A program made the translations under genes and the position numbers. 64,000 nt of DNA from Lateolabrax maculatus (lineage: Eukaryota > Chordata > Actinopteri > Acropomatiformes > Lateolabracidae), in contig CM062204.1 in the NCBI GenBank assembly GCA_031216445.1, positions 12,020,501 through 12,084,500 on the forward strand, read 5' to 3'. Positions 48,701-59,700 of the stretch are shown one piece after another. How positions within the stretch are numbered: the stretch's first letter is position 1; every line of letters begins with the position of its first letter. The notes beneath the pieces were generated by a model. That model made no database searches. It had not been told where the DNA came from and was given only the letters and a program-made list of their open reading frames with translations.

Positions 48701-51700
48701 GAAACATTGTTTAGGTAATGCTCTACGGAGCCTGTTGGTCTTTTTGTACCTTTGTGAAAACTCCATCCCCAGATATGAGAAGAAGTCGAGCCAAGAAGTT
48801 GATATGCAGAGTGTAGCGAGTGTGAGGTATGAGGAGCTGAGGGAAAGAGGGAACTCTGTTAGAAAAACTACTGCTTGTTAACAAAGTCAGAAATCTTGAT
48901 GCTTCTATATCATCTAGCAGTGTGAAATACTTGCAAATATATACACACTAAAACATTATGGTTCATCAACTTTGGAAGATATAAAAATCAGCAAGTAAAA
49001 CTACAGTAAATTCAGTATACTGCATCGCAGTTACCTTGTACAGAGGATGCACCATGGGCACGTTGCGCAGCAGTGACACTGCAAATACTTCAGCCAGCAG
49101 ATGAGTGCGCAGCAGGTGAACATTGAGCTGATGCTCACTGAAATCTGCACTTCTCACAAAGATCTTGGCCATCAACCAATCGTACTCAGAATCAGTAGGA
49201 ACAAAGATGGGATTGTCATCTGCTGGAGTTTGCTTCAGCTGCAGGAGAAGGAAGGGGGATGTGGTTCATTCATTCATTCATTACCAATACTGGCTGATTA
49301 AGTTTGAGAATTTTCTGTAATTGTTGTATGTTCGCTTATTCTCTACAGGGTTGTTCTGCTTGGCAGGTTTGTCTTTCCAGTTTAATACTCTCTGAACAGC
49401 AGCCTGTCAAATTTGGATATGGCTATGGGAGGAACTTTTTTACATGTCTTGGGCTCAGGCCCAGCAGACAGAATTCTTAGCTGCCGTCTAGATACTAGCC
49501 ATGGTACCTAGTGTTAATGAATTTTCCTTCTTGTATGTTAAACTTCCCTCTTGTAGGTTAAAGGTAACTAAAGACAGTGCTTAAACCAAGGTATGCTAGA
49601 TATCTTCTGTATTCGGGTTTAGACAAAACAGGCTGGCGCCTGGTTGTAAACGCTGGATAAGAGAGACTGTAGAGAGGCTATACTTTTGCTAGGACAGCAA
49701 TGGTTGACATCTTTCCTTGTTTGGATCTGATATCCAATAGAGTCCTCACACATGACAGGCTGAGTTAGGAATAACCTTATTTGGATATAGCGGAACTTAT
49801 CAGTTCTGGGGAGGGTTAAATACTGAGCTTCAGGACACCATCTTCAGACTTGGGTAGCAGTACGCTGTGATTCACATGTGGTGTTTCCCTTTTCTCCTCG
49901 ATTGAGCTTCAGTAAATATTCTTGTGTAAGACATCCCGGTCTCCTGAAACTTCTTGTTAGAGTGAACAAGCTCTAAGATTTCCATCACACCTAGAACCCT
50001 GTGTCTTGCATAAAGATCACTTTCAGCAAGCATCCACTTACTGTCGCAGGAGGACCTACATTTAATGGTTTGAATGATAGCCACCTTAATCAATACTCTA
50101 ATTCACAGCTTTACTATTAGTCATATTTGAGTGTGAATCTCACCTGAATAGCAATTGGCATCATCTTATCATCGGGTGTTTTGTGGAGAAGGACGAGGGG
50201 AGCCATCAAGTACTGCTTCTTCCCATTGATTACGTTTGTTTTCAGTCCATCCAAACGCTTGTAGTCACACAGGAATATGTTTCCTTTCTGTTTTAAATTT
50301 CAGTGAGGATAAGAAATGATTTGATGCACATGCATACAGTGTGTATTTAATATATACTAAGTGAACATGTAAGTGCAACGTGCAATTCCAAATTTACCAT
50401 GACATGGGGCAAAACATGATTCTAATCCTAAAATCAATCAAAGTCAAGACAATCACCTTCATTTCATCAGCCAAGCTGTTCTGGCCACTGGGGAAGACCA
50501 TGTCATCAGTGACAGGAAAGTTACCGGGCAGGGCAGTACAGCGTCGGATCAACATGGGGTTGACACCATTTAGAAACTGGTAGCCGAAAATAGCATCCTC
50601 CTTCCAATGTTCCTGCACATAACCTGGAAAGAGACCAGAGTTGAACTCCATTTAGTTTCAAACTTTGGGCTAGAAAAATCCTGCTCTATTAGCTTAACTG
50701 TGCACTGGATGTGAAACAGGAAAATGTGAAACAATGTGATACACACAATTCAGAGTCAAAGTCTAAATGTTGTTGATGTTGTCTGGAAATGTTTCACCCA
50801 ATCCCAGGTCTACTACCTCTGTGCAATGTTTAACTACTCCCTCACATATCATAAATGCAACAGGCCTTGGTTTTATACATTTAAATTTTAGATGTCTGGT
50901 TCCTAAAATAGATATGATCAAGATCTAGGAAAATACGACAAACGCTGACATAATGGTTCTATCTGAAATTCGACATTAAAAAAATGGAAACTGATGACTT
51001 TTTTTTAATTGATGGTTACAAAGTCTATAGAACTGATTGGAATGAAAGCACAACAGCATTTTACCTTTTTTTGATTTAATTACAATGAATAATAGATACA
51101 CAAATACACCTCAACTGGGATATTTTGACAATGACATCAATGATCCCAAAAGTAAAATGCTGTTTCATTTTTTAAAGATTTTTTTTTAAAACTTTGAAGA
51201 GCAGGCTTTCCTGCATGGTTTGTACTACATCGATCTTAGCAGAGTTACTCTGATTGTGGATAATGAACTGGTATGGAAATATTTTTACTCAGTGTTCCTG
51301 TCCATCTCTGATAAACATGTTCCCATTAAGAAGTTTAGTATCAGCAGTAGAGACAATACCTGGGTCTCGGACAGTCTTTCTGAGCTAATTTGTTTAAGAA
51401 ATAAATCTTGGGCCAAAGCTAGATTTTCAAATGCCTCTGTTGATTGGACTATATTTAGAACGTAAAGGAACAAGTGCACCTTAATGATCAGAAATTTCAA
51501 ATCAGAGTTTTATTTAAAGTCAGTTACAGAGACTCTAAAGAACCCCTTAAAAATTCTGGAAATTAATTAAAACCTTGTCATGTACACATGTTGTTTCAAG
51601 CCTCCCTGAACACATTCTGGTTGGCTCAGATGAAATAAAGGACAAAGCTGCCATGGTCAGTCAGTTTAACAAATACTTTATCCATGCATTTTGCAGCTCT

Positions 51701-54314
51701 AATGTAAATACTTCTGTCCCATGTTCTGCCACTACTGCAACTGATGGAAACCTGGATTTGTTTGATTTTGAACCTATTTCAATTGGTGAAGTTTGAAAAG
51801 CTCTGAAAGAAATTGACCACAGAAAGTCTGCAGGTCCAGACCATCTGCATATCTCTTAGAGGTGGTGGCAGATATTATGAGCCCATCACTCACATTGTTA
51901 ATTTGAGTCTTCCATCCAATTCAATACCTAAAATTTGGAAAGCTGCCTATGTTATCCCTTTACTTAAAGGTGGATACCCCTCAGAGAAGAAAAACTATGA
52001 TTTCCAAATGCTATTTGGTCTTTATTTTTATGAAAAACTTGGGTGAGGACATTCAAATAAAAAATACACTTCAGCATGAAGTAGTTTTGAATTCACAATA
52101 TCTGATTGACACAGTTGAATGTATACTGTTATGTATACAGAATGAAGTATTTCATTAAACTACCATGATAGTACAGTACCTGACATTTCAGTCTGTTTGC
52201 AGCAGAACACCCGATCAATATCATCAATATCAGTCCAGTTCTCCTCGCAATCAGCCAGCCCCTTCAGTTGCAGCTCAATCAGCCTAAAAAAAAAAAAAAA
52301 GGTAACTTTATTAGGATGACTTTACTTGTTTTGATAGGTAGGTAGGTACACAGTTACATAGATAGATATCTGACAGAATTTAAGGACTTCACCCTGCGGC
52401 TGCAGTCAAGACAAACTGTGTAGACTTGGTGAAGGAGAACCGGACCTCAGCAGGCAGAGTAAAAGGGCCTTCCGTCTTTATGCAATGGGGTATTCCCTCG
52501 GCATACACATCCCAGCTGGAAAAAATAAAGAGGAGAGTGGTGAGAAAGTTTGGACAACCTAGATATCAGCGTATCTGCAGTTTTAATTTAGAGTATTCAA
52601 GCGTAATATACTTGACACGTATTATTGTATTAAATATTGCAACTTTGAAACAAATGCATAGTGTAATACATTTTAATAAAATTGGGAGGTGTAACAATGT
52701 GATATGGTGTTTAATTTATTAATAAATTAAAACCCTTTGAACTCTGCAATAGAAATGGTCCGCCAATGTCTACATTGGTATTTTTGCTGATTGTGATGTC
52801 ATTTCTTGGAGTATCTTGAAATGCTTCATATCCCTAAAATGTGTACAACATAAGCTAAAAGGTTATGTAAGTCAATAAACCATAATAATTGATAAAAGCA
52901 TTAAAATTGTGTCACAATTAATACAAAAATCTTAAATCTTTTCATCAAATTCTTCTAAATAAACACAAAAAAGTATTGATCCAAAATAATTCTGATTCTA
53001 GAAATATGAACAAAATATTTCTGAACACTCCATAAGTTATTTAAACTGTGTATATTTTTTTGTTTTTGAGATATGCTCATTTTTATGAGCAGAGTGCAAA
53101 GGCGTTGTTGTTTATCGCAAGTGCTTTTGGCTATGTTCACTTGTGGTAGTGGTCATGGCAGTTTCTGTCAAAAATGACACACAAAGGCACTAAAATAACT
53201 CACTCACTAACCAAGCAACTAACTAACTAACTAAATAACTAAATAACTCAAAACAACTGACTCAACCCTATTTCTCTCAATCTCTGACATGAACTATCGC
53301 CCTGCTTCTCTGCTCCTCTGGCGCCACCTCCGGCCGTGCGTTGTCATCACGTTTTGCACCGCACGTAAGGTCATTTAATTATACCATCAACTTGTGAAAC
53401 GAGCGTACAAACGATGACGCGAAAGCCAGGCGCCTTAGCTTTCAGCTGCAAAAAGAATGAATGCTCTAGCTATTATGGTTTTTATTTTAGATCAACGGAA
53501 ACAGGAGCATGCAAACAGCTTTGGATGCATGTTAGTTTTAAGGTGCATAAACCTGCAGTGTGTATAAGCTCTGAGCTCTCACCGATAGTCTTTCTCTCTC
53601 TCCTTCAGCTCCTGCTGACGACTGTACCTGCCAAGATGATGTGTATCATCAAAGACCCTCAGAGCTTAAAAGAAAGAACAACAAGGTTCAAACTTGTTTA
53701 AACTGGTAATATACAGTATACAGTATGTTGGCAAGAATTTACTCCAGCCTCCTTATAGTCTAGGTGGCAGAACTTCTTCTTTTATGGTTTCTGCGGTCAG
53801 GGAACTGCACAAACCTGTTCCCTCTCTGAAGCGGTTCACTTTGCTGTCATCGATCCAGCGGTAGATGGGAAAGTTGTAGGTGTGTCCCTCAGGGGATTTC
53901 ACTTCTACCTTGGCAGGGAACCATGAGTCTTCAGGCAACAGCGGGAGACGCTGTTTGTCGAGCTCTATCAGAACCAGCTTTCCAATAGAGACAGGGCAGG
54001 ACACGGTAAACCTGGACACCTGGAGTAATGACGGAAAACATTCTTACAAATTATGAAGGTAAAGTATGTTTGATAACCAAGAACTAGGGCTGTAATATCC
54101 TAATAGCTAGCATACAATTACTGAATGAACTTAGAGAAGGATATTTCAGACTCACTGCTCCCACGACGAAGGATAAAGCCCCCTTTATGCTTTTGAGGTG
54201 TGTGCGTACGCTTTCTCCATCTGTGCCCACCAGCTTGATGAAGACATTGTTCAGAGTGGCGGCACCAGCAAGGCAGCCTGTGTGTATGGTGACGGCATAT
54301 TTGACCCTTTTCAT
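45759..54314 (-). CDS. Arachidonate lipoxygenase, fish ALOXE3/ALOX12B-like type
   Basis: Fourteen coding exons on the minus strand, all GT-AG and in frame, give 672 residues: 54156-54314, 53815-54019, 53583-53664, 52393-52515, 52180-52283, 50457-50623, 50144-50287, 49035-49238, 48750-48836, 48462-48631, 46949-47070, 46700-46800, 46156-46326, 45759-45938. An N-terminal PLAT beta-barrel (about 1-118) is followed by the catalytic helical domain. The iron ligands are all present: His364 and His369 (EHQLNVHLLRTHLLAEVF), His549 and Asn553 (SGQHSAVNAGQ) and the C-terminal Ile672 (NSVAI). The stereochemistry (Coffa) position appears to be Ala412, which predicts S-type oxygenation. Lipoxygenases insert oxygen into polyunsaturated fatty acids; ALOXE3-type enzymes can also isomerise hydroperoxides. 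The paralogue class is my judgement from overall resemblance, and the long N-terminal insert of mammalian ALOX12B/ALOXE3 is absent. Confidence 0.95.
46425..46670 (+). repeat. Teleost interspersed repeat
   Basis: Carries ACTGAAATATCTCAGCAACT, TGGATGTATTGCCATGAAAT, AGATGAATCCTAATGACTTG, GTACTTTGGTTTATGACCAA and CCCATCAGCCTCAGTTGTAC, all phrases of a very common fish repeat. It lies in the intron between lipoxygenase coding exons 12 and 13. Confidence 0.85.
47222..47360. repeat. Teleost repeat fragment arranged as an inverted repeat
   Basis: AAGGGATAGTTGGACATTTT and CTTGCCGAGAGTTAGATGAG belong to a common fish repeat. Here a 23-base arm (47268-47290) recurs as an exact reverse complement at 47333-47355, separated by 42 bases that include a further partial match. 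It lies in the intron between lipoxygenase coding exons 10 and 11. Confidence 0.9.
47361..48461 (-). other. Rest of lipoxygenase intron 10 (between coding exons 10 and 11)
   Basis: AT-rich intronic DNA in which I recognise nothing beyond the repeat at its downstream (lower-coordinate) end. Confidence 0.75.
49400..50100 (+). mobile_element. Possible LTR-like insertion in a lipoxygenase intron
   Basis: This block is less AT-rich than the intron around it. On the plus strand it has an LTR-like order: a TTAAATACTGAGC promoter-like word near 49816, then an ACACCATCTTCAGACTTGGG stretch, then GAGCTTCAGTAAATATTCTTG, with a near-canonical polyadenylation word, about 90 bases later. No coding remnant, terminal repeat partner or target-site duplication was found. 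It could equally be an unclassified repeat. It is antisense to the lipoxygenase gene. Confidence 0.3.
50900..52060 (+). mobile_element. Degenerate non-LTR retrotransposon (LINE) fragment
   Basis: Broken frames on the plus strand spell the end of an AP-endonuclease (IDGYKVYRTDWNES near 51010). They continue into a linker (ISDKHVPIKKF) and then reverse transcriptase motifs (KALKEIDHRKSAGPDHLHI near 51800, and NSIPKIWKAAYVIPLLKGG near 51920). This is the order in L2/Rex-like elements. Several stops and frameshifts make it dead, and the 3' half of the RT is missing. It sits antisense in the intron between lipoxygenase coding exons 5 and 6. Confidence 0.8.
52516..53582 (-). other. Lipoxygenase intron 3 (between coding exons 3 and 4)
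   Basis: AT-rich intron with an ACTA/AACT tetranucleotide-like run at about 53203-53250 and a short GC-richer patch at 53290-53430. No exon or known repeat family recognised. Confidence 0.75.
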
Positions 54315-54561
54315 TTTGGAAAGTAGAAGAATCCTGGTGGGGAGACAATAGTAAGAATAATAGAAAAAAACTTTTCATCACTGATTAGGTTAACTCACAA
54401 GATTAATCTGGATGCAAAAAAACATTAAAATACTGTTATTTCACAAAAAGGGCATTGGCAAAAGGTAACAACTACTGTTAAAATGGTCTTTTCTCTCTTA
54501 TCTATTACAGTCCAACCATTGAACTGTGAACTGAAATCATTTCATAAAGCATCTCTCTTAC

Positions 54562-54605
54562 CTGTTAATGAAGCCAAGAAGTTCCTTCGATGGACTGCTC
54601 TTTTG
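54562..54605 (-). other. Lipoxygenase non-coding first exon (5' end approximate)
   Basis: Minus strand ends CATTAACAG|GTAAGA at 54562 and lies just downstream of a TATA box. It would splice to an acceptor, CTCCCCACCAG, about 20 bases before the start codon at 54314. A short leader exon of about 44 bases results. Confidence 0.55.
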
Positions 54606-54628
54606 ATAAAAGTCACCACCGATTTCTC

Positions 54629-54636
54629 TATTTATA
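54629..54636 (-). promoter_or_regulatory. Lipoxygenase TATA box
   Basis: TATAAATA on the minus strand, about 30 bases before the inferred start. It implies an inducible or tissue-restricted promoter. Confidence 0.6.
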
Positions 54637-54639
54637 CAG

Positions 54640-56580
54640 TTTGGAGGGAGTGTCCCTTAGGTGTCAATAACATTTTGGTGGTGCCTCCTCCTCCTATTCC
54701 CTGATAAGGTTGGTCTAAATTTCCAAGAAAAAACATGCACATTCAAGCCCCATCATTCAACTACAGAGTGTCACCATGAGATAATAGTTTTGACACATCC
54801 GCCCTACCGTTGGGGGTTAGGGTTGGACCCCAGCCCTCCGGCAGCCATGGACCTACCAGTTGGGACCCAGTTTCCAGCTGATCTCCATCCACTGGGAGTC
54901 CTATCCTTCCTTCAGGCCTGTCTAGATGACCACAGAAAACATGCACATTTAAGCACCATTCATTCCATTACAATTGAGTGTATAACAGACAGGTTGACAC
55001 ATCAAGATATTTATTTTTTGATCACAGTTCAATTTATCAGTGCAAAGCTAGAGACAGAAAATAATCAAATAATTGCTCTGTAAGTGTATTTCGTGATGAA
55101 ATCAAAAAGGGTTAAGAAGGGGATTATTTCAATGACATTTTTCATTGTGCACCACAGTTTAATCAGAATATGTAAAAAAGTGCAAAAATAATTAATAATT
55201 TTGACTCAAGTGCTATCTGTTAATGTGCAGGCTTTACCCTTTATCGTTTCTTGAAGGGCGTAAGTGTACACTGGCACCCTTTTGTCCCCAAATATTGACT
55301 AACGCCCTTTTTGCAACAAGTAGTTCAGTGTTTTCAGTTTTAGATCTTTTGGCTTTTGATCAATAACTCTGGATTTGTTTAGAATTCAGATTTGCTCTTT
55401 TGGCAGGAGGAAGAGCTAATCAAGAGCTTTTATTTGGTAAACATAATTTTCACCCAAATTGTCCCTTACACCCCCCTGGTTCTCACCCCTCTATATCTCA
55501 GTTCTGTGAACACAAATTTGTTGTTTTTGCTTTGGACAAAATCCAAAGTTCTCTAAAAAAAAAGCTCCAGTCTTTGTCAATCATTTCTTGAGAACAACTG
55601 AGCAATGAATACATGTTAAAATGACATTGATAAAGGGATGATTGTTGAAACACATGGATAGGGAATACATTGCCAGAGGCTCCCAAGACTACAAGAAAGG
55701 AGGTCACAGGAGGTCAGATGGAGAGGAGAAAATTATAGTGCAGGCATTCAGAGAATTTCTGAATATAACTATACTGATGGAATTTAGATAAGTAGGCAAT
55801 GTAAAGAGACATGAGAGACAGAAAAAAAATAGTGTCAGGTTGGATAGTATTGTTTCTTTAAAACCAGGAAACAGTGATTAGGCATGTATGCCTTCTGTGT
55901 TAACTAACTCTCCTTTGTATTAATGAGATATCTTACACTGTCCTTTTAAACAGTTCATCCTGCTAACTCAAGAGTAGAATTACATCGTGTGTTACAATAA
56001 AAAACAGTATTACAGCTCAGAGAGCAAACACAGACAAGCAGCAGCAGTGACCAAATGTCGTGGACATTTTGTTGTGAGATGATATTGTGATAATGAGTGG
56101 TCATTAAGAATCATTAAATTAAAACTGCAATCTTAATCCACTGTCTCTAATTCAATTGTATGGTTCTTTTATATGGTTTTGTGTGGTTACTTTAGCTATT
56201 TAATAACGTGTTTTTTTAAATGTATTAAATATTATTAAATAGTTAATAGGCTATAATTATCTTTTCAGAATATTTTCTCTTCCTTTCTTGGAAATCTTTA
56301 ACTGTTTCTCTCCATCTGTTCTGCTACTTCTGTAAGAAATGATTTTTTAGATCAGATTTTTGTTTGTAGCCTAGTTAACATTGTGTGTTTTAAAGTTTGT
56401 TTTGCAGGTTCATCTGTTCCCTTATTGACTACAAACTCTGCTCAGTATTTCACAGTCTGCCTCTAACTCATCAGTTCACCTCAAGCCCCATAAATAAAAC
56501 GCGCAACACTGCCACCTACTGACAAAAACGCGTTTCTGCAGCGCTTTTCTTTTCTTTTTCTTTTTTTTTTTCCAAACATG
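54640..56580. other. Intergenic region between the divergent lipoxygenase and glb1 genes
   Basis: No gene recognised. It contains a diverged direct repeat (54728-54800 and 54937-55005) around a GC-richer block. The rest is AT-rich with scattered short frames lacking any family motif. Confidence 0.7.
54728..55005 (+). repeat. Diverged direct repeat upstream of the lipoxygenase
   Basis: Both copies begin AACATGCACATTNAAGC, continue through CATTCA and AGTGT words, and end TTGACACATC. They are about 70 bases long and about 208 bases apart. Confidence 0.75.
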
Positions 56581-56582
56581 CA

Positions 56583-56601
56583 TCACATGATTTCACTTCC
56601 G
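56583..56601 (+). promoter_or_regulatory. glb1: glb1 promoter: M-box/CLEAR-like E-box and ETS site
   Basis: TCACATGA (56583-56590) equals the M-box when read on the other strand, a motif bound by MITF/TFE factors that drive lysosomal genes. CACTTCCG (56594-56601) is an ETS site in reverse. They lie 147-165 bases upstream of the glb1 ATG, and no TATA box is present. The match is by sequence only. Confidence 0.5.
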
Positions 56602-56747
56602 TATCTCAGGATGCCACAGTCATTCAAAATATGACAGTGTGCTCGGTGAAGTCAGGACCGTAGCGGGCTGTGATCTGGTAAAAAAACTGCGTGAAAAAGG
56701 TTGATTCATTAGATTCTGCAGTCGCAGGCCTCGTGTGAGGACTCATC

Positions 56748-59700
56748 ATGTCTCTGCTCAGGTCTGGAAGCGTGCTGCTGCTGCTGCTGCTGCTGGGACA
56801 TTCAGTGAGTACTTCTCCAGAGGTTGTTACACCTTTAGCCCTGCAGCCTCATTCCGAAAACATTACAAACTGTTGGGAAACAGATGATATATCCGGTTTT
56901 TATAAAAACCCTGCTACCAAAATGTGCTTGATAAACGCTGCACACATCTTAATGTGACTTAATTCTCTCTGATTGTGCTTCAGGTATGTAAACATCAGTA
57001 ATGTTTCAAAAATTGGGTTGAACTATTTTTTTTTTAGTTCTTGTTAGTTCAATAAAACAAATACATGCTTGTTTTTCATCAAATATGAGTGTGTGTGTGT
57101 GTGAAAGAACATAATTTCACAGTATGAAAATTTGAATCACCTTTATTTGCCTCCATAGCTTGGTATGTACAGTATCTTACATTAAAGCATTGTTCACACC
57201 CTTTAGTAGACAGTCATGGCTGCCACGTCTGAATGACACATCTTAAAGTCAGCTGAGATTCCACCCCTGCGCCATAAAAACACAAAACTTTAACCACGCA
57301 GTGGAACACAAAACTGACTCGGCTGTCTGCAGGTGACATTCAGTGCAATACCTGTGAATGTGGTTGTGAGCCAAATTCTGATGCGTTTACCTGCAGCTCG
57401 GGGCTCCTCCTTCATTCAGCGTGGATTACCAGCACGACTGCTTTCGGAAAGATGGGGAAGAGTTTCGTTACATATCAGGGAGCATCCATTACAGCAGGAT
57501 CCCCAGAGTCTACTGGAAGGATCGACTGCTCAAGATGTACATGGCAGGACTGAATGCCATCCAGACGTAGGTGAACTCATGTCTCGCTCTGTGTACACGT
57601 TACTCTGACTTTGGTTCGTTGTTGCAGTCGCAGGCTGTTGTTGGGACTGTGCCATGTACCACGTCATAGTGATGTGAATATGTTTTAAGTGTCTGTGTGT
57701 GTTTTCAATAATACTGACACTTTATTCGCGGTGAAGGTACGTCCCCTGGAACTACCACGAGGAGTCTCCGGGCCGCTACAGTTTCAGTGGAGACAGGGAT
57801 GTGGAATATTTCCTTCAGCTGGCCAAAGACATCGGTTTACTGGTGATCCTTCGGCCTGGACCCTACATATGTGCAGAGTGGGACATGGTGAGTGTGGTTG
57901 TCAGTGATAAATGTACACATTTTGAGGTTTTGATGGTATTTAGAGACAATTAGGTAATACTGGAGAGCTTATAGAAAGAATGCATTTAGATCACTGCTGT
58001 TGGATATATACAATTTCATACAGATGGACTATGCAGTATAACTTTTTATTTTTGTACACTGGCCAAGTCATAGGTTTACTGTTCACTAAACTTTGACTCA
58101 TGTGATTCATGCTTTAATTGATGGTGGCTGTAAAACTCTGTAGTTTGCTCCTTCACAAATAACTGCAGCTGAAATCACCTTTAATTGATATCAGTTAAAA
58201 TAGAGTCAAATATTGACAAAATATGGCAGCATACACTGCTTTTATGTTGGGCTGTCAAAGTAGTGCATTTAGTACTTGGTGAGTGACGAGTTCTCGGACG
58301 GGGAGCAAGGAGTTCATCATGCTGCAGGAATGGTTTTATATTTACCTATTGATGTTTTGGTGTTTGAGTCACAACTGGAATATATTGGTACTGATAGAAA
58401 TTAAAGGGGATCACAATCCTTTTTCTTCATGAAGCCAAAACTAGAAACTTTTTACAGCCACCTTTTAAGTGTACAGAGGGGGTTCCATACTCACAGCATA
58501 GATTTTGGGTGCAGTATCACCTTAAATTATTTTGAACTTACACTTCATGTGGTTATGTTTTTATGGTATGCCATTTACCTGCTGACATTGTTTGCGTCAT
58601 TCTGTCTCCCAGGGTGGGCTGCCTGCATGGCTTCTCAACAAGAAAGACATTGTGCTGCGGTCGTCAGATCCAGGTAAGAATCGGGATGAATGATGAAATA
58701 TAGTCACAGTTGCAGTACATCCAACACAATCATTTTGTGTATTTCAGATTACATTGCAGCAGTAGATACGTGGATGGGGAAGTTACTGCCAATGATGAAG
58801 CCTTATCTCTATCAGAATGGTGGTCCTATCATCACTGTGCAGGTGAATATGGAGTTCTAGTCTGATTTCTGCCGGCTTGTGTCTGTTGTTGTGCATTATG
58901 TATCATTACAGGATTTAATTCAATAAGGAAATAACATCTCCCTCCTGGTATACCTTTGTTTGGTAGGTTGAGAATGAATATGGCAGTTATTTCACCTGTG
59001 ACTACAACTATATGCGTCACCTGTCCAAGCTGTTCCGCTCTCACCTGGGCGAGGAGGTGGTGCTGTTCACCACAGATGGAGCTGGGCTCGGCTACCTCAA
59101 GTGTGGCTCGATACAAGATCTCTACGCCACTGTTGACTTTGGGCCAGGTAACATGCTGTGAATGTAAAATTAGATAGTTGATAGTTAAAGGTTCGGTCTT
59201 GTGCTGGTATCTTAAGTTAAGGTTGTGTTGTAAAAGCAACTTGAGATGAGATACGTCACATGAGTGCTCAGCTTCTTGTTTTTCTCTACATTTACTTAAT
59301 GTCACGTTTTGGACTAGTCAGACATGAGGAAGTTGCACAAAAATATGTGAGCTTATGTTTTGTTCTGTTAGGTGGAAATGTAACTGCTGCCTTTGAAGCA
59401 CAGAGACACGCTGAACCTCATGGACCTCTGGCAAGTATTTCCCTCCATATGATGTGCACTCTCTTAAAACCACATTTTCCTCAGACACTCATTGGGTTTC
59501 CTCCTGTATTAACAGGTGAACTCTGAATATTACACTGGCTGGCTGGACCACTGGGGGTCACGTCACTCCGTTGTGTCATCTGCCGTAGTGGCCAAGTCCC
59601 TCAACGAGATCCTGGCCGTGGGAGCAAGCGTCAACCTGTGAGTCTACAGAGTTCTGTGACAGGTTTCGACTCACTGATGCAGACGGATAAAGGCATATAA

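Noticed and set aside
54661..55083. 140-residue plus-strand ORF between the lipoxygenase and glb1
   Set aside because: No domain or splice partners; it spans the diverged direct repeat upstream of the lipoxygenase.
58832..59305. 157-residue minus-strand ORF
   Set aside because: It is the antisense shadow of glb1 exon 6 and flanking introns.
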